From the NCBI GenBank assembly GCA_017347485.1, contig AP021857.1, forward strand, positions 2,213,390-2,277,389: 64,000 nucleotides of DNA, read 5' to 3'. Below the pieces are notes generated by a model, which was not told where the DNA came from, did no database searches, and saw only the letters and a program-made list of their open reading frames with translations. Numbering within the stretch: the stretch's first letter is position 1; each line of letters begins with the position of its first letter. Positions 26,518-35,457 of this stretch are shown one piece after another. A program made the translations under genes and the position numbers. The DNA comes from Candidatus Desulfobacillus denitrificans. Its GTDB lineage: Bacteria; Pseudomonadota; Gammaproteobacteria; Burkholderiales; Rhodocyclaceae.

Positions 26518-27354
26518 ATGTGGAACGCCCTCATCGTCGTCTGGCGCGAAAGCCTGGAAGCCATGCTGGTGATCGGCGTGCTGCTGTCGTGGATCGTTCG
26601 CCAGTCCGATCCGGTGCCCCTGCGGCGCGGGCTGTGGAGCGGCGTCGGCGCGGGGATCGGGCTGGCGCTGGCGCTGGGCCTTGCGGCCTACGCGGCGCAA
26701 AGCGAGTTCGCCGGCGCCGCGCTGGAGCAGTTCCAGCTGGCAATGGTGCTCGCCGCCGCGGCGCTGATCCTGCACATGGTGCTGTGGATGCACGAGCATG
26801 GCCGCGGCATGAAGCGCGAGCTCGAGCGGCAGGCCGCGCAGGCGGCCGCGCGCGCCGGCTCCGGCGCGATTCTCGGCGTCGCCGCGGTGGCGGCGCTGGC
26901 GGTCGCGCGCGAAGGCGCCGAAACCGTGGTGTTCCTCTACGGCCTGGGCATGGAAGGCGAGGCGGCACCGCTCTTCGGCGGCGCCGCCGCCGGCTTCGCG
27001 CTGGCCGGGGCGACGGCCTGGGCGGTGGCGCGCGGCGCGAGGTTCCTCAACATGCGCACGCTGTTTCGCGCCAGCGAGTTCCTGCTGCTGCTGATCGGCA
27101 CCTCGCTGCTCGTCGCCGGCGTCGACAAGATGATCGGCCTGGAGTGGCTGCCGGCGCTGGTGGATCCGCTCTGGGACGCCGCCGCCATCCTGCCCGACGG
27201 CCGCGGCGCCGGCCGCTTCCTCGCCGACTTCGTCGGCTACCGGGCGCGCCCGGCCGCCACCGTGGTCATCGCCATCGCCGCTTTCTGGGGCTACGCGCTG
27301 TGGCGCATGGCGCGCTTGGACCGCGCCGCCGCGCAGGGGGCCCGCCATGGCTGA
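26518..27354 (+). CDS. ftrC: High-affinity iron permease FtrC (FTR1 family)
   Basis: 278-residue inner-membrane permease with seven helices. Both iron-binding RExxE motifs are present: RESLE (residues 10–14) and REGAE (about 140–144). It moves iron from the FtrA/FtrB pair into the cytoplasm. SD AGGAGAAC precedes the ATG. The 3' end overlaps ftrD by 8 bases. Confidence 0.95.
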   Translation: MWNALIVVWRESLEAMLVIGVLLSWIVRQSDPVPLRRGLWSGVGAGIGLALALGLAAYAAQSEFAGAALEQFQLAMVLAAAALILHMVLWMHEHGRGMKRELERQAAQAAARAGSGAILGVAAVAALAVAREGAETVVFLYGLGMEGEAAPLFGGAAAGFALAGATAWAVARGARFLNMRTLFRASEFLLLLIGTSLLVAGVDKMIGLEWLPALVDPLWDAAAILPDGRGAGRFLADFVGYRARPAATVVIAIAAFWGYALWRMARLDRAAAQGARHG

Positions 27355-28801
27355 CGCCAGCCTCGTCCGCCCGCTGGTGTTCGTGCGCCATCCGCGGCGC
27401 AGCCGCCTGGCGCGCCTGGGCGACTGGATGGTGCGCCACCGCCGCGCCATCCTCGGCCTGCAGTGGCTCGTCGTGCTGTTCTACGGCGTCCTCGTCGCGC
27501 TGCCGGCCTTCCTGCCGCTGCCGCATGCCGAGGCGCGGCTGTTCGCCGGGCTCTTCGGCGCCTCGGCCGGCCAGCCGGAGATGGCGCCCTACGCGCCCCT
27601 CTGGTACGAGCGCATGGTGCTCGCCGCCCAGTACCTGTTCTGGGGCGTCTGGTGGCCCTTCGTCATCCTCTCCATCATGTTCATGGGCCGCATCTGGTGC
27701 GGCGTGCTCTGCCCGGAGGGGGCGCTCACCGAATTCGCCGCGCGCCACGGCAAGGGCTTCGCCATCCCGCGCTGGCTGCGCTGGGGCGGCTGGCCCTTCG
27801 CGGCCTTCGTGCTGACCACCCTCTACGGGCAGCTGATCAGCGTCTACGAATACCCGCAGGCGGCGCTGCTGATCCTCGGCGGCTCGACGCTCGCCGCCGT
27901 CGCCGTCGGCTGGCTCTACGGCCGCGGCAAGCGCGTCTGGTGCCGCTATCTCTGTCCGGTCTCCGGCGTCTTCGCCCTGCTCGCACGCGTGGCGCCGGTG
28001 CACTTCCGCGTCGACCGCCAGGCCTGGGACCGCTATCCGGCGCGCACCGGCGCCGTCGATTGCCCGCCGCTGCTCGACGTCAAGCACATGACCAGCGCCG
28101 CCGACTGCCACAACTGTGGCAATTGCAGCGGCCACCGCGACGCCGTCGAACTGGCCGCGCGCTCCCCCAACGCCGAGGTGCTCTCCGGCAAGGCGCCGCG
28201 CAAGAGCGAAGCGCTGCTGCTCGTCTTCGGCATGCTGGGCCTGGCCATCGGCGCCTTCCAGTGGACCGTCAGCCCGTGGTTCGTCGCCCTCAAGCAGTCC
28301 GCCGCCGAATGGCTGGTCGCCCGCGAGGCATTCTGGGCGCTGGAAGACAACGCGCCGTGGTGGCTGCTCACGCACTATCCGCAGGCCAACGACGCCTTCA
28401 GCTGGCTCGACGGCGCCCTGATCCTCGCCTACATCGGCGGCGTGGCGCTCCTGCTCGGCGGCGCCGTGCTGGCGGGACTGACTTTTGCCGCGCGCGTGGC
28501 GAAGATCGACTGGCGCGCCCTCGCCCTCTCGCTGATTCCGCTGGCCGGCATCGGCCTGTTCCTCGGCCTGTCGATGATGACCGCCAACCACCTGCGCGCC
28601 GAAGGCGTGCCGCTGGGCTGGCTGCCCGCCGCGCGCGGCGCGCTGCTCGCCGCCGGCCTCCTATGGTCGGCCTGGCTGGGCGCGCGCCTGCTCTTCGACC
28701 GCGCGCCCGGCCGGCTGCGCGCCGCGCTGGCCCTGCCCGGCATCGCCCTGCCGCTGGCCGCCGTCGGCACGGCCTGGTCCCTGGTGTTCTTCGTATGGTG
28801 A
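27347..28801 (+). CDS. ftrD: Membrane polyferredoxin FtrD (NapH/CcoG-like)
   Basis: 484 residues with about nine TM helices. Cys motifs are CGVLCPEG and CRYLCPVSG (each CxxxCP) plus CHNCGNC near residue 255, so it carries Fe-S clusters. FtrD is thought to accept electrons released when FtrB oxidises Fe2+. One sense copy of the 25-bp motif lies at 28462–28486. The stop region overlaps hemP by 7 bases. Confidence 0.9.
   Translation: MADASLVRPLVFVRHPRRSRLARLGDWMVRHRRAILGLQWLVVLFYGVLVALPAFLPLPHAEARLFAGLFGASAGQPEMAPYAPLWYERMVLAAQYLFWGVWWPFVILSIMFMGRIWCGVLCPEGALTEFAARHGKGFAIPRWLRWGGWPFAAFVLTTLYGQLISVYEYPQAALLILGGSTLAAVAVGWLYGRGKRVWCRYLCPVSGVFALLARVAPVHFRVDRQAWDRYPARTGAVDCPPLLDVKHMTSAADCHNCGNCSGHRDAVELAARSPNAEVLSGKAPRKSEALLLVFGMLGLAIGAFQWTVSPWFVALKQSAAEWLVAREAFWALEDNAPWWLLTHYPQANDAFSWLDGALILAYIGGVALLLGGAVLAGLTFAARVAKIDWRALALSLIPLAGIGLFLGLSMMTANHLRAEGVPLGWLPAARGALLAAGLLWSAWLGARLLFDRAPGRLRAALALPGIALPLAAVGTAWSLVFFVW
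28462..28486 (+). repeat. Dispersed 25-bp motif, copy 4 (in ftrD)
   Basis: CGCCGT, octet GCTGGCGG, then GACTGACTTTT. Encodes G-L-T-F with the codons CTG ACT TTT; ACT and TTT are unusual in this gene, which otherwise favours ACC and TTC. Confidence 0.88.
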
Positions 28802-28971
28802 AGCAAGCAAAAACCCCGCTGCCGCAGCCGGCCCGTCCCGAGTCCGCGCCGAGCCAGACGCTCACCAGCGCCGCACTGATGCAGGGCCGGCGCGAGATCG
28901 TCATCGAGCACCATGGCGAGCGCTACCGGTTGCAGCAGACCCGCAGCGGCAAATTGATCCTGACCAAATGA
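28795..28971 (+). CDS. hemP: Hemin uptake protein HemP
   Basis: 58-residue protein: flexible basic N-terminus, then the HemP domain (LMQGRREIVIEHHGERYRL, TRSGKLILTK). HemP/HmuP members are small regulators or helpers of heme uptake genes in betaproteobacteria. ATG 28795 overlaps the end of ftrD, so it is translated from the iron operon. It lies 17 bp before bfd. Confidence 0.88.
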   Translation: MVKQAKTPLPQPARPESAPSQTLTSAALMQGRREIVIEHHGERYRLQQTRSGKLILTK

Positions 28972-28988
28972 TGTTTGAGGGCTAAACT

Positions 28989-29213
28989 ATGTATGTCTGC
29001 GTCTGCAATGCGGTCACCGAGTCCCAGGTCCTGCGCGCCGCCGAGGAAGGCGTGCGCAACCTGCGCGGCCTGCAGGCCCGCCTCGGCATCGCGCTCGACT
29101 GCGGCCGCTGCGCCCGCTACGCGCACGGCCTGCTGCGCGGTACGCAGACGACGCCGGCGCAATGTGAGCGGGATTGCGTCCATTGCCCCCGATCCAAGGA
29201 GAAACACTCATGA
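28989..29213 (+). CDS. bfd: Bacterioferritin-associated ferredoxin
   Basis: 74-residue [2Fe-2S] protein that reduces bacterioferritin to mobilise iron. Cysteines at 4, 6, 38 and 41 (YVCVCNAV and DCGRCA) form the BFD-type CxC…CxxC site. Its C-terminal tail has additional Cys residues (CERDCVHC) beyond the usual domain. Stop overlaps the bfr ATG (ATGA at 29210). Confidence 0.95.
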   Translation: MYVCVCNAVTESQVLRAAEEGVRNLRGLQARLGIALDCGRCARYAHGLLRGTQTTPAQCERDCVHCPRSKEKHS

Positions 29214-29686
29214 AAGGCGACAAGAAGACCCTTCAGTTCCTCAACAAGGCCCTCACCAACGAGCTCACCGCGGTCAACCAGTACTTCCTGCATGCGCGGA
29301 TGTACAAGAACTGGGGCCTCGACAGGCTCGGCAAGAAGGAATACGAGGAGTCCCTCGAGGAGATGCGCCACGCCGACAAGCTGATCGAGCGCGTGCTCTT
29401 CCTCGAAGGGCTGCCCAACATGCAGATGCTCGCCAAGCTGCTGATCGGCGAGAACGTGCCGGAGATGCTGGCCGGCGACCTCAAGCTCGAGCACATGGCG
29501 CGCGCCACCCTGCTCGAAGCCATCGCCCACTGCGAAGGCTGCGGCGACTACGTCTCGCGCGAGCTCTTCGCGGAGATCCTCGAGGACACCGAGGAGCACA
29601 TCGATTTCCTCGAGACGCAGATCGATCTCGTCGGCAAGGTCGGCCTGCAGAACTACCTGCAGTCGCAGATGGGGGAATTGTCGTGA
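29210..29686 (+). CDS. bfr: Bacterioferritin
   Basis: 158-residue heme-containing iron-storage ferritin. Heme ligand Met52 is present in [11 protein letters not shown]. Ferroxidase ligands Glu18, Glu51, His54, Glu94 and His130 align with E. coli Bfr, but the position equivalent to Glu127 is Thr (EDTEEH), with Glu at 128 and 129. Directly coupled to bfd, so storage and release are encoded together. Confidence 0.96.
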   Translation: MKGDKKTLQFLNKALTNELTAVNQYFLHARMYKNWGLDRLGKKEYEESLEEMRHADKLIERVLFLEGLPNMQMLAKLLIGENVPEMLAGDLKLEHMARATLLEAIAHCEGCGDYVSRELFAEILEDTEEHIDFLETQIDLVGKVGLQNYLQSQMGELS

Positions 29687-29693
29687 AGCGCCT

Positions 29694-29766
29694 GTCGTTC
29701 CCGCAGAAGCGGGAACCCACGCGAACCTAAGCAACCCTGGATTCCCGCATCCGCGGGAAAGACGGG
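29694..29766. repeat. REP-like pair of hairpins
   Basis: Two short palindromes, TTCCCGC with GCGGGAA at 29698–29715 and again at 29742–29759, about 30 bases apart, in the bfr–tonB intergenic space. The same type of pair occurs at 55152–55230. Elements with a GGATTCCCGC…GCGGGAA core are common extragenic repeats in proteobacteria. Confidence 0.75.
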
Positions 29767-29767
29767 G

Positions 29768-29807
29768 AACCCAGCCAGCCAGTCCGCCCGTTCGGACGAG
29801 CCAGCCA
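29768..29807 (+). promoter_or_regulatory. Shared leader element, copy A (before tonB)
   Basis: AACCCAGCCAGCCA, a small stem (GTCCG, loop, CGGAC), then GAGCCAGCCA. Similar GCCAGCCA-bracketed leaders lie before both TonB-dependent receptor genes at 33176–33214 and 36643–36693. Function unknown. Confidence 0.5.
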
Positions 29808-29841
29808 ATTTCGAAACGGATGACTCGACGAACGTGAGGAC

Positions 29842-30513
29842 ATGGCCACGCAGCCCCCGCAACACGCCGTCCCGCCGGGACTGACTTTTGCCGGAAGCGC
29901 GCCGCTGCGGCCGCGCCTGTCGCGCGGCGGGCTGGCCTTCGTGCTGGCCGCGCACGCCCTGGTTTTCTGGCTGCTGCTGCGCGCCAACGTCATCACGCTG
30001 CCCGCGCCGCTCGCCGTGATCAGCGTCAGCCTGATTCAGCCTGTCGAAACCAGCAAGCCCATGCCCGACATCGTGCCGCCCCGGCCCAAGCCGGTGCAGC
30101 CGCACCCCGCGCCGGCGCCCAGACCGGTGCAACTGGCCGCGCCGGAGGCATCGCCGGCCCCGGCCGCCGCCGTGCCCCACGCGTTGGAACCGGCGCCACC
30201 CGTGGCCGCGCCGCCGACACCGCCGCAGCCGAGCCGGCCGCGCTTCGACGCCGATTACCTCGACAATCCCAAGCCGCCCTACCCGCCGCTGTCGCGCCGC
30301 CTGGGCGAGCAGGGCCGCGTGGTGCTGCGCGTCCAGGTCGGCGCCGACGGCAATCCGCTCGAGGTGCAGCTCAACGCCTCGAGCGGACACCCGCGCCTCG
30401 ACCAGTCGGCCCTCGCCACCGTGCGCCGCTGGAAGTTCGTCCCCGCCAGGCTCGGTGCCGAGCCGGTGGCGGCCTGGGTCCTCGTTCCCGTCGTTTTCAC
30501 CCTGAAGGAGTAG
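29842..30513 (+). CDS. tonB: TonB energy-transducing protein
   Basis: 223 residues: cytoplasmic N-terminus, one TM helix (about 30–50), a Pro-rich periplasmic spacer (PPRPKPVQPHPAPAPRP) and the C-terminal TonB domain (PPYPPLSRRLGEQGRVVLRV, then LDQSALATVRRWKFVPA). It spans the periplasm to energise the receptors downstream. The N-terminal coding sequence contains a copy of the 25-bp motif (residues G-L-T-F at about 13–16). Six bases separate it from exbB. Confidence 0.93.
   Translation: MATQPPQHAVPPGLTFAGSAPLRPRLSRGGLAFVLAAHALVFWLLLRANVITLPAPLAVISVSLIQPVETSKPMPDIVPPRPKPVQPHPAPAPRPVQLAAPEASPAPAAAVPHALEPAPPVAAPPTPPQPSRPRFDADYLDNPKPPYPPLSRRLGEQGRVVLRVQVGADGNPLEVQLNASSGHPRLDQSALATVRRWKFVPARLGAEPVAAWVLVPVVFTLKE
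29865..29889 (+). repeat. Dispersed 25-bp motif, copy 5 (in tonB)
   Basis: CGCCGT, octet CCCGCCGG, then GACTGACTTTT. Identical over all 25 bases to copy 7 at 36614. In this version GTCCC and GGGAC can pair around GCC. Confidence 0.92.
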
Positions 30514-30518
30514 CCGTC

Positions 30519-31274
30519 ATGGAAACCTCGCTGGGCTTCGCCCATTTTCTCGCCAGCACCGACGGCGTCGCCCGCGTCGTCCTCGGCCTCATGCTCGTCA
30601 TGTCGGTCGGCACCTGGTACCTGATCGTCGCCAAGGGCGCGCAGGCCTTCTTCTCGCAAAAGCGCAGCCGCGAGTTTCTCGGCGCCTTCTGGAAGGCGCC
30701 GAACCTCGACGCCGTCGCCCACCGCCTGCGCGAGCGCGGCGTGAACGAGCCCTTCTCGCACCTCGTGCATCACGGGTTCACCGCCATCGAGCAGCACCGC
30801 GCCGGGCGCGACGGCAGCCGCGGCCTGATCGACGCCGGCACGCCCGACGAATTCCTCACCCGGGCGCTGAAGCGCGCCATCGTGCAGGACAAGTCGCGCC
30901 TGGAATACGGCCAGACCTTCCTCGCCACGGTGGCCTCCAGCGCGCCATTCGTCGGCCTCTTCGGCACCGTCTGGGGCATCTACCACGCCCTGATGGCCAT
31001 CGGCATGAGCGGCCAGGGCACGCTCGACAAGGTGGCGGGGCCGGTCGGCGAGGCGCTGATCATGACCGCCATCGGCCTGGCCGTGGCGATTCCCGCCGCC
31101 GTCGCCCACAACGCCTTCGCGCGCGCCAACCGCAACATTCTCGCCGAGCTGGACTCCTTCGCCCACGACGTCTTCGCCTTCCTCGCCACCGGCCTGAAGG
31201 CGGCGCCGCAGGACGGCGATGTCGCCGCCACCTCGGAGCGCATCCTGGCGCGCGTCGCCACGCGCCCGGCCTGA
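30519..31274 (+). CDS. exbB: Biopolymer transport protein ExbB
   Basis: 251-residue proton-channel subunit of the TonB motor. Three TM helices (about 20–40, 140–165, 180–205), with the MotA/TolQ/ExbB domain motif SSAPFVGLFGTVWGIYHAL and the EALIMTAIGLAVAIPA helix. Its partner exbD originally followed directly. An insertion sequence now begins six bases past the stop. Confidence 0.94.
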   Translation: METSLGFAHFLASTDGVARVVLGLMLVMSVGTWYLIVAKGAQAFFSQKRSREFLGAFWKAPNLDAVAHRLRERGVNEPFSHLVHHGFTAIEQHRAGRDGSRGLIDAGTPDEFLTRALKRAIVQDKSRLEYGQTFLATVASSAPFVGLFGTVWGIYHALMAIGMSGQGTLDKVAGPVGEALIMTAIGLAVAIPAAVAHNAFARANRNILAELDSFAHDVFAFLATGLKAAPQDGDVAATSERILARVATRPA

Positions 31275-31283
31275 GGAAATGGA

Positions 31284-31295
31284 ATGGACGCCTCC
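31284..31295. repeat. Left subterminal inverted repeat of the IS
   Basis: ATGGACGCCTCC, exact reverse complement of 32723–32734. Confidence 0.92.
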
Positions 31296-31425
31296 CACCC
31301 CACGAGTGAAGGGAACTGCCGGATAAGGAAGCAGGAGCAGGAGGCGGACCCTCACGGGCCTACGGCATCTAAGTGCCCAAGGTGGAAGATACGAAGATCT
31401 TCACAGGCAAACCGGAGGGTCCGAA

Positions 31426-32451
31426 ATGAATGTTAGCAAAGAGGTGGTCGGCGTTGATATTGCGAAGCGGGTATTTCAACTGCACTGGGTTGATCAGGAG
31501 ACTGGGGAAATCGTGAGCCTGCAGTTCAAGCGCGAGAAGTTTCTGGAGCACTTCGCCAATCGGACTCCGTGCCGGGTTGGGATGGAGGCGTGCGGCGGAT
31601 CCCAGCACTGGGCGAGGAAGCTGGTGGCGATGGGTCACGAAGTCAGCCTGTTGCCGAGCAAGGCGGTCAAGCCGTTCGTGACCGGCAACAAGAACGACCG
31701 ACAGGATGCGCGGGCGATCTGGACGGCGACGCAGCAACCGCACGTCAAGCGGGTGGCGGTCAAAACCGAGGAACAGCAGGCCATTCTGGCGCTGCACCGC
31801 ATGCGAAGTGGGCTGGTCAAGTTCAGGACTGCCCAGATCAACGCTCTGCGCGGGCTGCTCACCGAGTACGGTGAAGTCATGCCGCAAGGCAAGGCTGCGC
31901 TCAGGAGGGGCATCGCTGCGGCCCTGGCCAGGCTGGAAGACCGACTGCCGGCGATAGTCATTGACACCCTGCGCGAGCAGTGGGCGCGCATCGATAAGCT
32001 TGACGAGGAGATTGCCGCTATCGAGCAGCGTCTCAAGCTCTGGCTCAAGGAAGACGAGTCCTGCCGGCGTATCGCGCAGATTCCCGGTGTGGGGCCGCTC
32101 ACCGCCACGGCGGCGGTGGCGATCATGGGGGAAGCCAGGGCCTTCAAGTCTGGGCGTGAGTTTGCCGCCTTTGCCGGCTTGGTACCGCGCCAGACGGGCA
32201 CAGGTGGTCGGGTCAAGCTGCTGGGCATCAGCAAACGGGGAGACACCTACTTGCGAACGCTGCTGATCCACGGTGCACGCTCGGTGCTGACCCATGCCAA
32301 AGACCCCGGGCCGTGGATGACCGAATTGCGCCGGCGCCGGCCGCTCAATGTGGCGGTCGTGGCGCTGGCCAACAAGATGGCACGGACGATCTGGGCGATG
32401 CTCGCCCATGAACGGCCGTACCAAAGAGGGTTTGTGAGTCAGCCCGCATAG
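31426..32451 (+). CDS. IS110/IS1111-family transposase (DEDD)
   Basis: 341 residues. The N-terminal RuvC-like DEDD_Tnp_IS110 domain starts VVGVDIAKRVFQLHW, with a further catalytic acidic pair at NDRQDARAI. The C-terminal Transposase_20 domain has IPGVGPLTATAAVAIMG and AAFAGLVPRQTGTGG, with the conserved Ser probably in GISKRGD. Length is normal and the frame is intact, so the element may be active. Members of this family are guided by an RNA made from the non-coding end of the element. Confidence 0.96.
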   Translation: MNVSKEVVGVDIAKRVFQLHWVDQETGEIVSLQFKREKFLEHFANRTPCRVGMEACGGSQHWARKLVAMGHEVSLLPSKAVKPFVTGNKNDRQDARAIWTATQQPHVKRVAVKTEEQQAILALHRMRSGLVKFRTAQINALRGLLTEYGEVMPQGKAALRRGIAAALARLEDRLPAIVIDTLREQWARIDKLDEEIAAIEQRLKLWLKEDESCRRIAQIPGVGPLTATAAVAIMGEARAFKSGREFAAFAGLVPRQTGTGGRVKLLGISKRGDTYLRTLLIHGARSVLTHAKDPGPWMTELRRRRPLNVAVVALANKMARTIWAMLAHERPYQRGFVSQPA

Positions 32452-32722
32452 GGTCGGCGCACAGCGCATCTCAACCACTTTGAGAGAAAGGAACGGTACG
32501 CCGTAAAGGTTGCGCAAGATCGATAACAGTGTGATGGCAAACAGGTCAGACCGTGACCCGCCAAGCCTGAATTGGCGGCTTGGACTTCGAGTCCTTTGAG
32601 GAAATGAGGCGCGGGTCAGCGGAATCCATCAGGGCCAGCAGGCAATCCAGCCTGCACAACAGGCCGGATATAAAACTGCAGCCTATTCTCGCCCAACACA
32701 CCAAAACCGATCTTGGCAAACG
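32452..32722 (+). ncRNA. Candidate seekRNA/bridge RNA of the IS
   Basis: Non-coding right end of an IS1111-group element, where the guide RNA of this group is known to be encoded. It contains stem CCGCCAA/TTGGCGG (32558–32578), stem GGACT/AGTCC with loop TCG (32582–32594), and right after it TGAGGAAAT (32597–32605), identical to the nine bases flanking the element's left end (31272–31280). TGGCGG (32573–32578) is complementary to the right flank CCGCCA (32741–32746), although it also pairs in the first stem. Transcript ends are not determined. Confidence 0.6.
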
Positions 32723-32734
32723 GGAGGCGTCCAT
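32723..32734. repeat. Right subterminal inverted repeat of the IS
   Basis: GGAGGCGTCCAT, exact reverse complement of 31284–31295. Confidence 0.92.
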
Positions 32735-32745
32735 ATAAATCCGCC

Positions 32746-33162
<417 letters not shown>

Positions 33163-33175
33163 CGATCATCCCCCC

Positions 33176-33214
33176 AACCCGCCAGCCAGCCAGTCCTGCC
33201 GATCAGCCAGCCAG
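33176..33214 (+). promoter_or_regulatory. Shared leader element, copy B (before first TonB receptor)
   Basis: AACCCGCCAGCCAGCCAG, a 14-base middle, then CAGCCAGCCAG, 28 bases upstream of the receptor ATG. Related to copies A and C. Confidence 0.5.
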
Positions 33215-33241
33215 CATGAAAACCAGAGAAAGGAAACCCCC

Positions 33242-35437
33242 ATGCAGACTGGCACTCCCCCCCTTGGGCGAACCCGCCCCGGCGGACAAGGACCGCAGCG
33301 CGCCTTCGGCATCGTGATGCTCGCCGGCCTCGCCCTGCCCGCCTTCGCCCAGGACAAGGGCGCCGAGGCGGCCAAGGAGCTGCCGGCGGTCAACGTGCAG
33401 GCCGACGCCGAGCAGCCCGACGGCTACCGCGCCTCGACCACCCGCGTCGGCAAGGTGCTGCAGGATCCGCACGACATCCCGCAGGCGGTCACCACCGTCA
33501 CCAACCAGCTGATGGAGGAGCAGCAGGTCGGCAGCCTGAAAGAGGCTATGCGCAATGTCTCCGGCGTCACCTTCAACGCCGCCGAGGGCGGCCGCTCCGG
33601 CGACAACATGAACCTGCGCGGCTTCTACACCTTCGGCGACATGTATCTGGACGGCATCCGCGACACCGCCCAGTACAACCGCGAGACCTTCAATCTCGAG
33701 CAGGTCGACGTCCTGCGCGGCGCCGGCGCCATGCTCTTCGGCCGCGGCCAGGCCGGCGGCGTCATCAACCAGGTGACCAAGACGCCGCTCCGGCTCGACC
33801 AGTACAAGCTCAGCGGCAGTCTCGGCAGCCACGGCTATCGCGAAGCCACCGCCGACCTGAACAAGGCATTCACGCCGGACATCCGCCTGCGCGTCAGCCT
33901 CATGCGGCGCGACGAGGGCAGCTGGCGCGAGAACCCCGCCGACGGCGCCGAGCCGGACATTCACCGCAAGGGCATCGGGCTGAGCCTCGGCCTGAACCAG
34001 ACCGGCGGCAGCCGCCTCTGGCTCAACCACTATTTCCTCAGGACGCGCGACAACCTCGACTACGGCGTCTCCTTCGATCCCCTCACGCGCCAGCCGAGCA
34101 AGCGCTTTCCGGCGAAGACCTACTGGGGCATCGACAGAAGCTTCGACGACAGCGACACCAGCATGACGACACTGGTGCACGAGCTCGATTTCGCCAACGG
34201 CGGCCAGCTGCGCAGCCAGCTGCGTTACGCCGACTACCAGCGCAGCTACTGGGCCAAGCAGCCCAACCTGACCACCCCGCCGAACGCCGCCGGCAGCGTC
34301 GGCGGCAACGTCACGCGCGCCGCCGATTACGAAACGCTCACCCTGCAATCCGACTACACGCGCAAGCTCAGCGCCTGGGGCATGCCGCACGAAGTGCTGG
34401 TCGGCTTCGAATACCTGAAGGAGCTGAGCGCCCGCAACGGCCTGCGCAACTTCGGCACGCTGGCGCTGCCCGACTTCCGGCCCTACGAAAAAGCCGTGCC
34501 CGGCAACCCGGTGCGCTTCAAGGGCGACTCCTACGCGCTCTACGCCCAGGACACCATCGAGTTCGTGCCGCGCTGGAAGTTCACCCTCGGCGCCCGCCGC
34601 GACGAGATGGACGCCGGCTATGCCAGCGCCACCTCGCCGCAGCTGAAGTTCGGCGAATGGAGCTACCGCGGCGCGCTGTCCTTCCATCCGGGCGCCGACA
34701 CGCACTACTATCTGGGCTGGAGCGATTCCTTCAGCCCGACGGCGGACCTCTACCAGCTCACCGTCAAGCCGCAGCCGCCCGAGCGCAGCGAAGTGGTCGA
34801 GCTGGGCGCCAAGTGGCTGCTCCTCGACGGCGACCTCGCCCTGCGCGCCGCACTGTACCGCGCCACCAAGCTGTGGGAGCGCAACACCGATCTCGAATCG
34901 ACCGCGGCGATCCTCACCCGCAAGCGCCGCACCGACGGCATCGAACTGGAAGCGGCCGGCCGCATCTCGGAGAATTGGGAAGTGTTCTCCGGCCTGGCGC
35001 TGATGGATGCGCGCATCCTCAAGGTGGCCGAGAACATCAACCCGCTTACCGGCGTCGTCACCTACGGCAACCCCGGCTACGAGGGCAAGCGCGCCCGCAA
35101 CACGCCGCGTTACACCTTCAACCTGTGGACCTCCTACAAGCTCGGCGGCGGCTGGAAGATCGGCGGCGGGGTCGAGGCCAAGGGCGAGCGCTACGGCATG
35201 AACCCGAGCGGCGCCGGCCCCTTGCCCATGCTCAACGGCCAATACCATCCCAACACTGCGCCGGCCTACACGCGCTGGGACGCCATGCTCGCCTACGAGC
35301 AGAAGAGCTGGGCGGCGCGGCTCAACATCCGCAACCTATTCGACAGGCTCTACTGGGATTCGATCTACGACAACGGCGGCTTCGCCATTCCCGGCCCGCG
35401 CCGCGCCCTGATCCTCACCGGCGAGCTGAAATTCTGA
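33242..35437 (+). CDS. TonB-dependent siderophore receptor (Fiu/FhuE-like)
   Basis: 731 residues. A long basic n-region then h-region IVMLAGLALPAFAQ form the signal peptide. The plug domain has DIPQAVTTVTNQLM, LRGF, DGIRD and the VDVLRGAGAMLFGRGQAGG stretch typical of ferric-siderophore receptors. The 22-stranded barrel ends RRALILTGELKF with terminal Phe. Closest in pattern to catecholate receptors of the Fiu type; ligand not provable here. Leader copy B precedes it. Confidence 0.9.
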   Translation: MQTGTPPLGRTRPGGQGPQRAFGIVMLAGLALPAFAQDKGAEAAKELPAVNVQADAEQPDGYRASTTRVGKVLQDPHDIPQAVTTVTNQLMEEQQVGSLKEAMRNVSGVTFNAAEGGRSGDNMNLRGFYTFGDMYLDGIRDTAQYNRETFNLEQVDVLRGAGAMLFGRGQAGGVINQVTKTPLRLDQYKLSGSLGSHGYREATADLNKAFTPDIRLRVSLMRRDEGSWRENPADGAEPDIHRKGIGLSLGLNQTGGSRLWLNHYFLRTRDNLDYGVSFDPLTRQPSKRFPAKTYWGIDRSFDDSDTSMTTLVHELDFANGGQLRSQLRYADYQRSYWAKQPNLTTPPNAAGSVGGNVTRAADYETLTLQSDYTRKLSAWGMPHEVLVGFEYLKELSARNGLRNFGTLALPDFRPYEKAVPGNPVRFKGDSYALYAQDTIEFVPRWKFTLGARRDEMDAGYASATSPQLKFGEWSYRGALSFHPGADTHYYLGWSDSFSPTADLYQLTVKPQPPERSEVVELGAKWLLLDGDLALRAALYRATKLWERNTDLESTAAILTRKRRTDGIELEAAGRISENWEVFSGLALMDARILKVAENINPLTGVVTYGNPGYEGKRARNTPRYTFNLWTSYKLGGGWKIGGGVEAKGERYGMNPSGAGPLPMLNGQYHPNTAPAYTRWDAMLAYEQKSWAARLNIRNLFDRLYWDSIYDNGGFAIPGPRRALILTGELKF

Positions 35438-35457
35438 CAAGGAAAGGAGCCAACGAC

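Larger units (their letters stand above)
31281..32740 (+). mobile_element. IS110-family insertion sequence, IS1111 group
   Basis: About 1.46 kb: transposase gene plus a 145-bp left and a 290-bp right non-coding end. Perfect 12-bp subterminal inverted repeats ATGGACGCCTCC (31284–31295) and GGAGGCGTCCAT (32723–32734) lie a few bases inside the ends, as in the IS1111 group. Joining the flanks (TGAGGAAAT and CCGCCATG) restores a normal exbB–exbD junction with GAGGA as the exbD Shine-Dalgarno. Exact ends are inferred to within about 4 bp (AAAT at the right edge is ambiguous). Confidence 0.92.

Noticed and set aside
32558..32578. CCGCCAA/TTGGCGG hairpin as a terminator of the transposase gene
   Set aside because: No T-tract follows and it lies in the known guide-RNA region of IS1111 elements; a structural role in that RNA is likelier.
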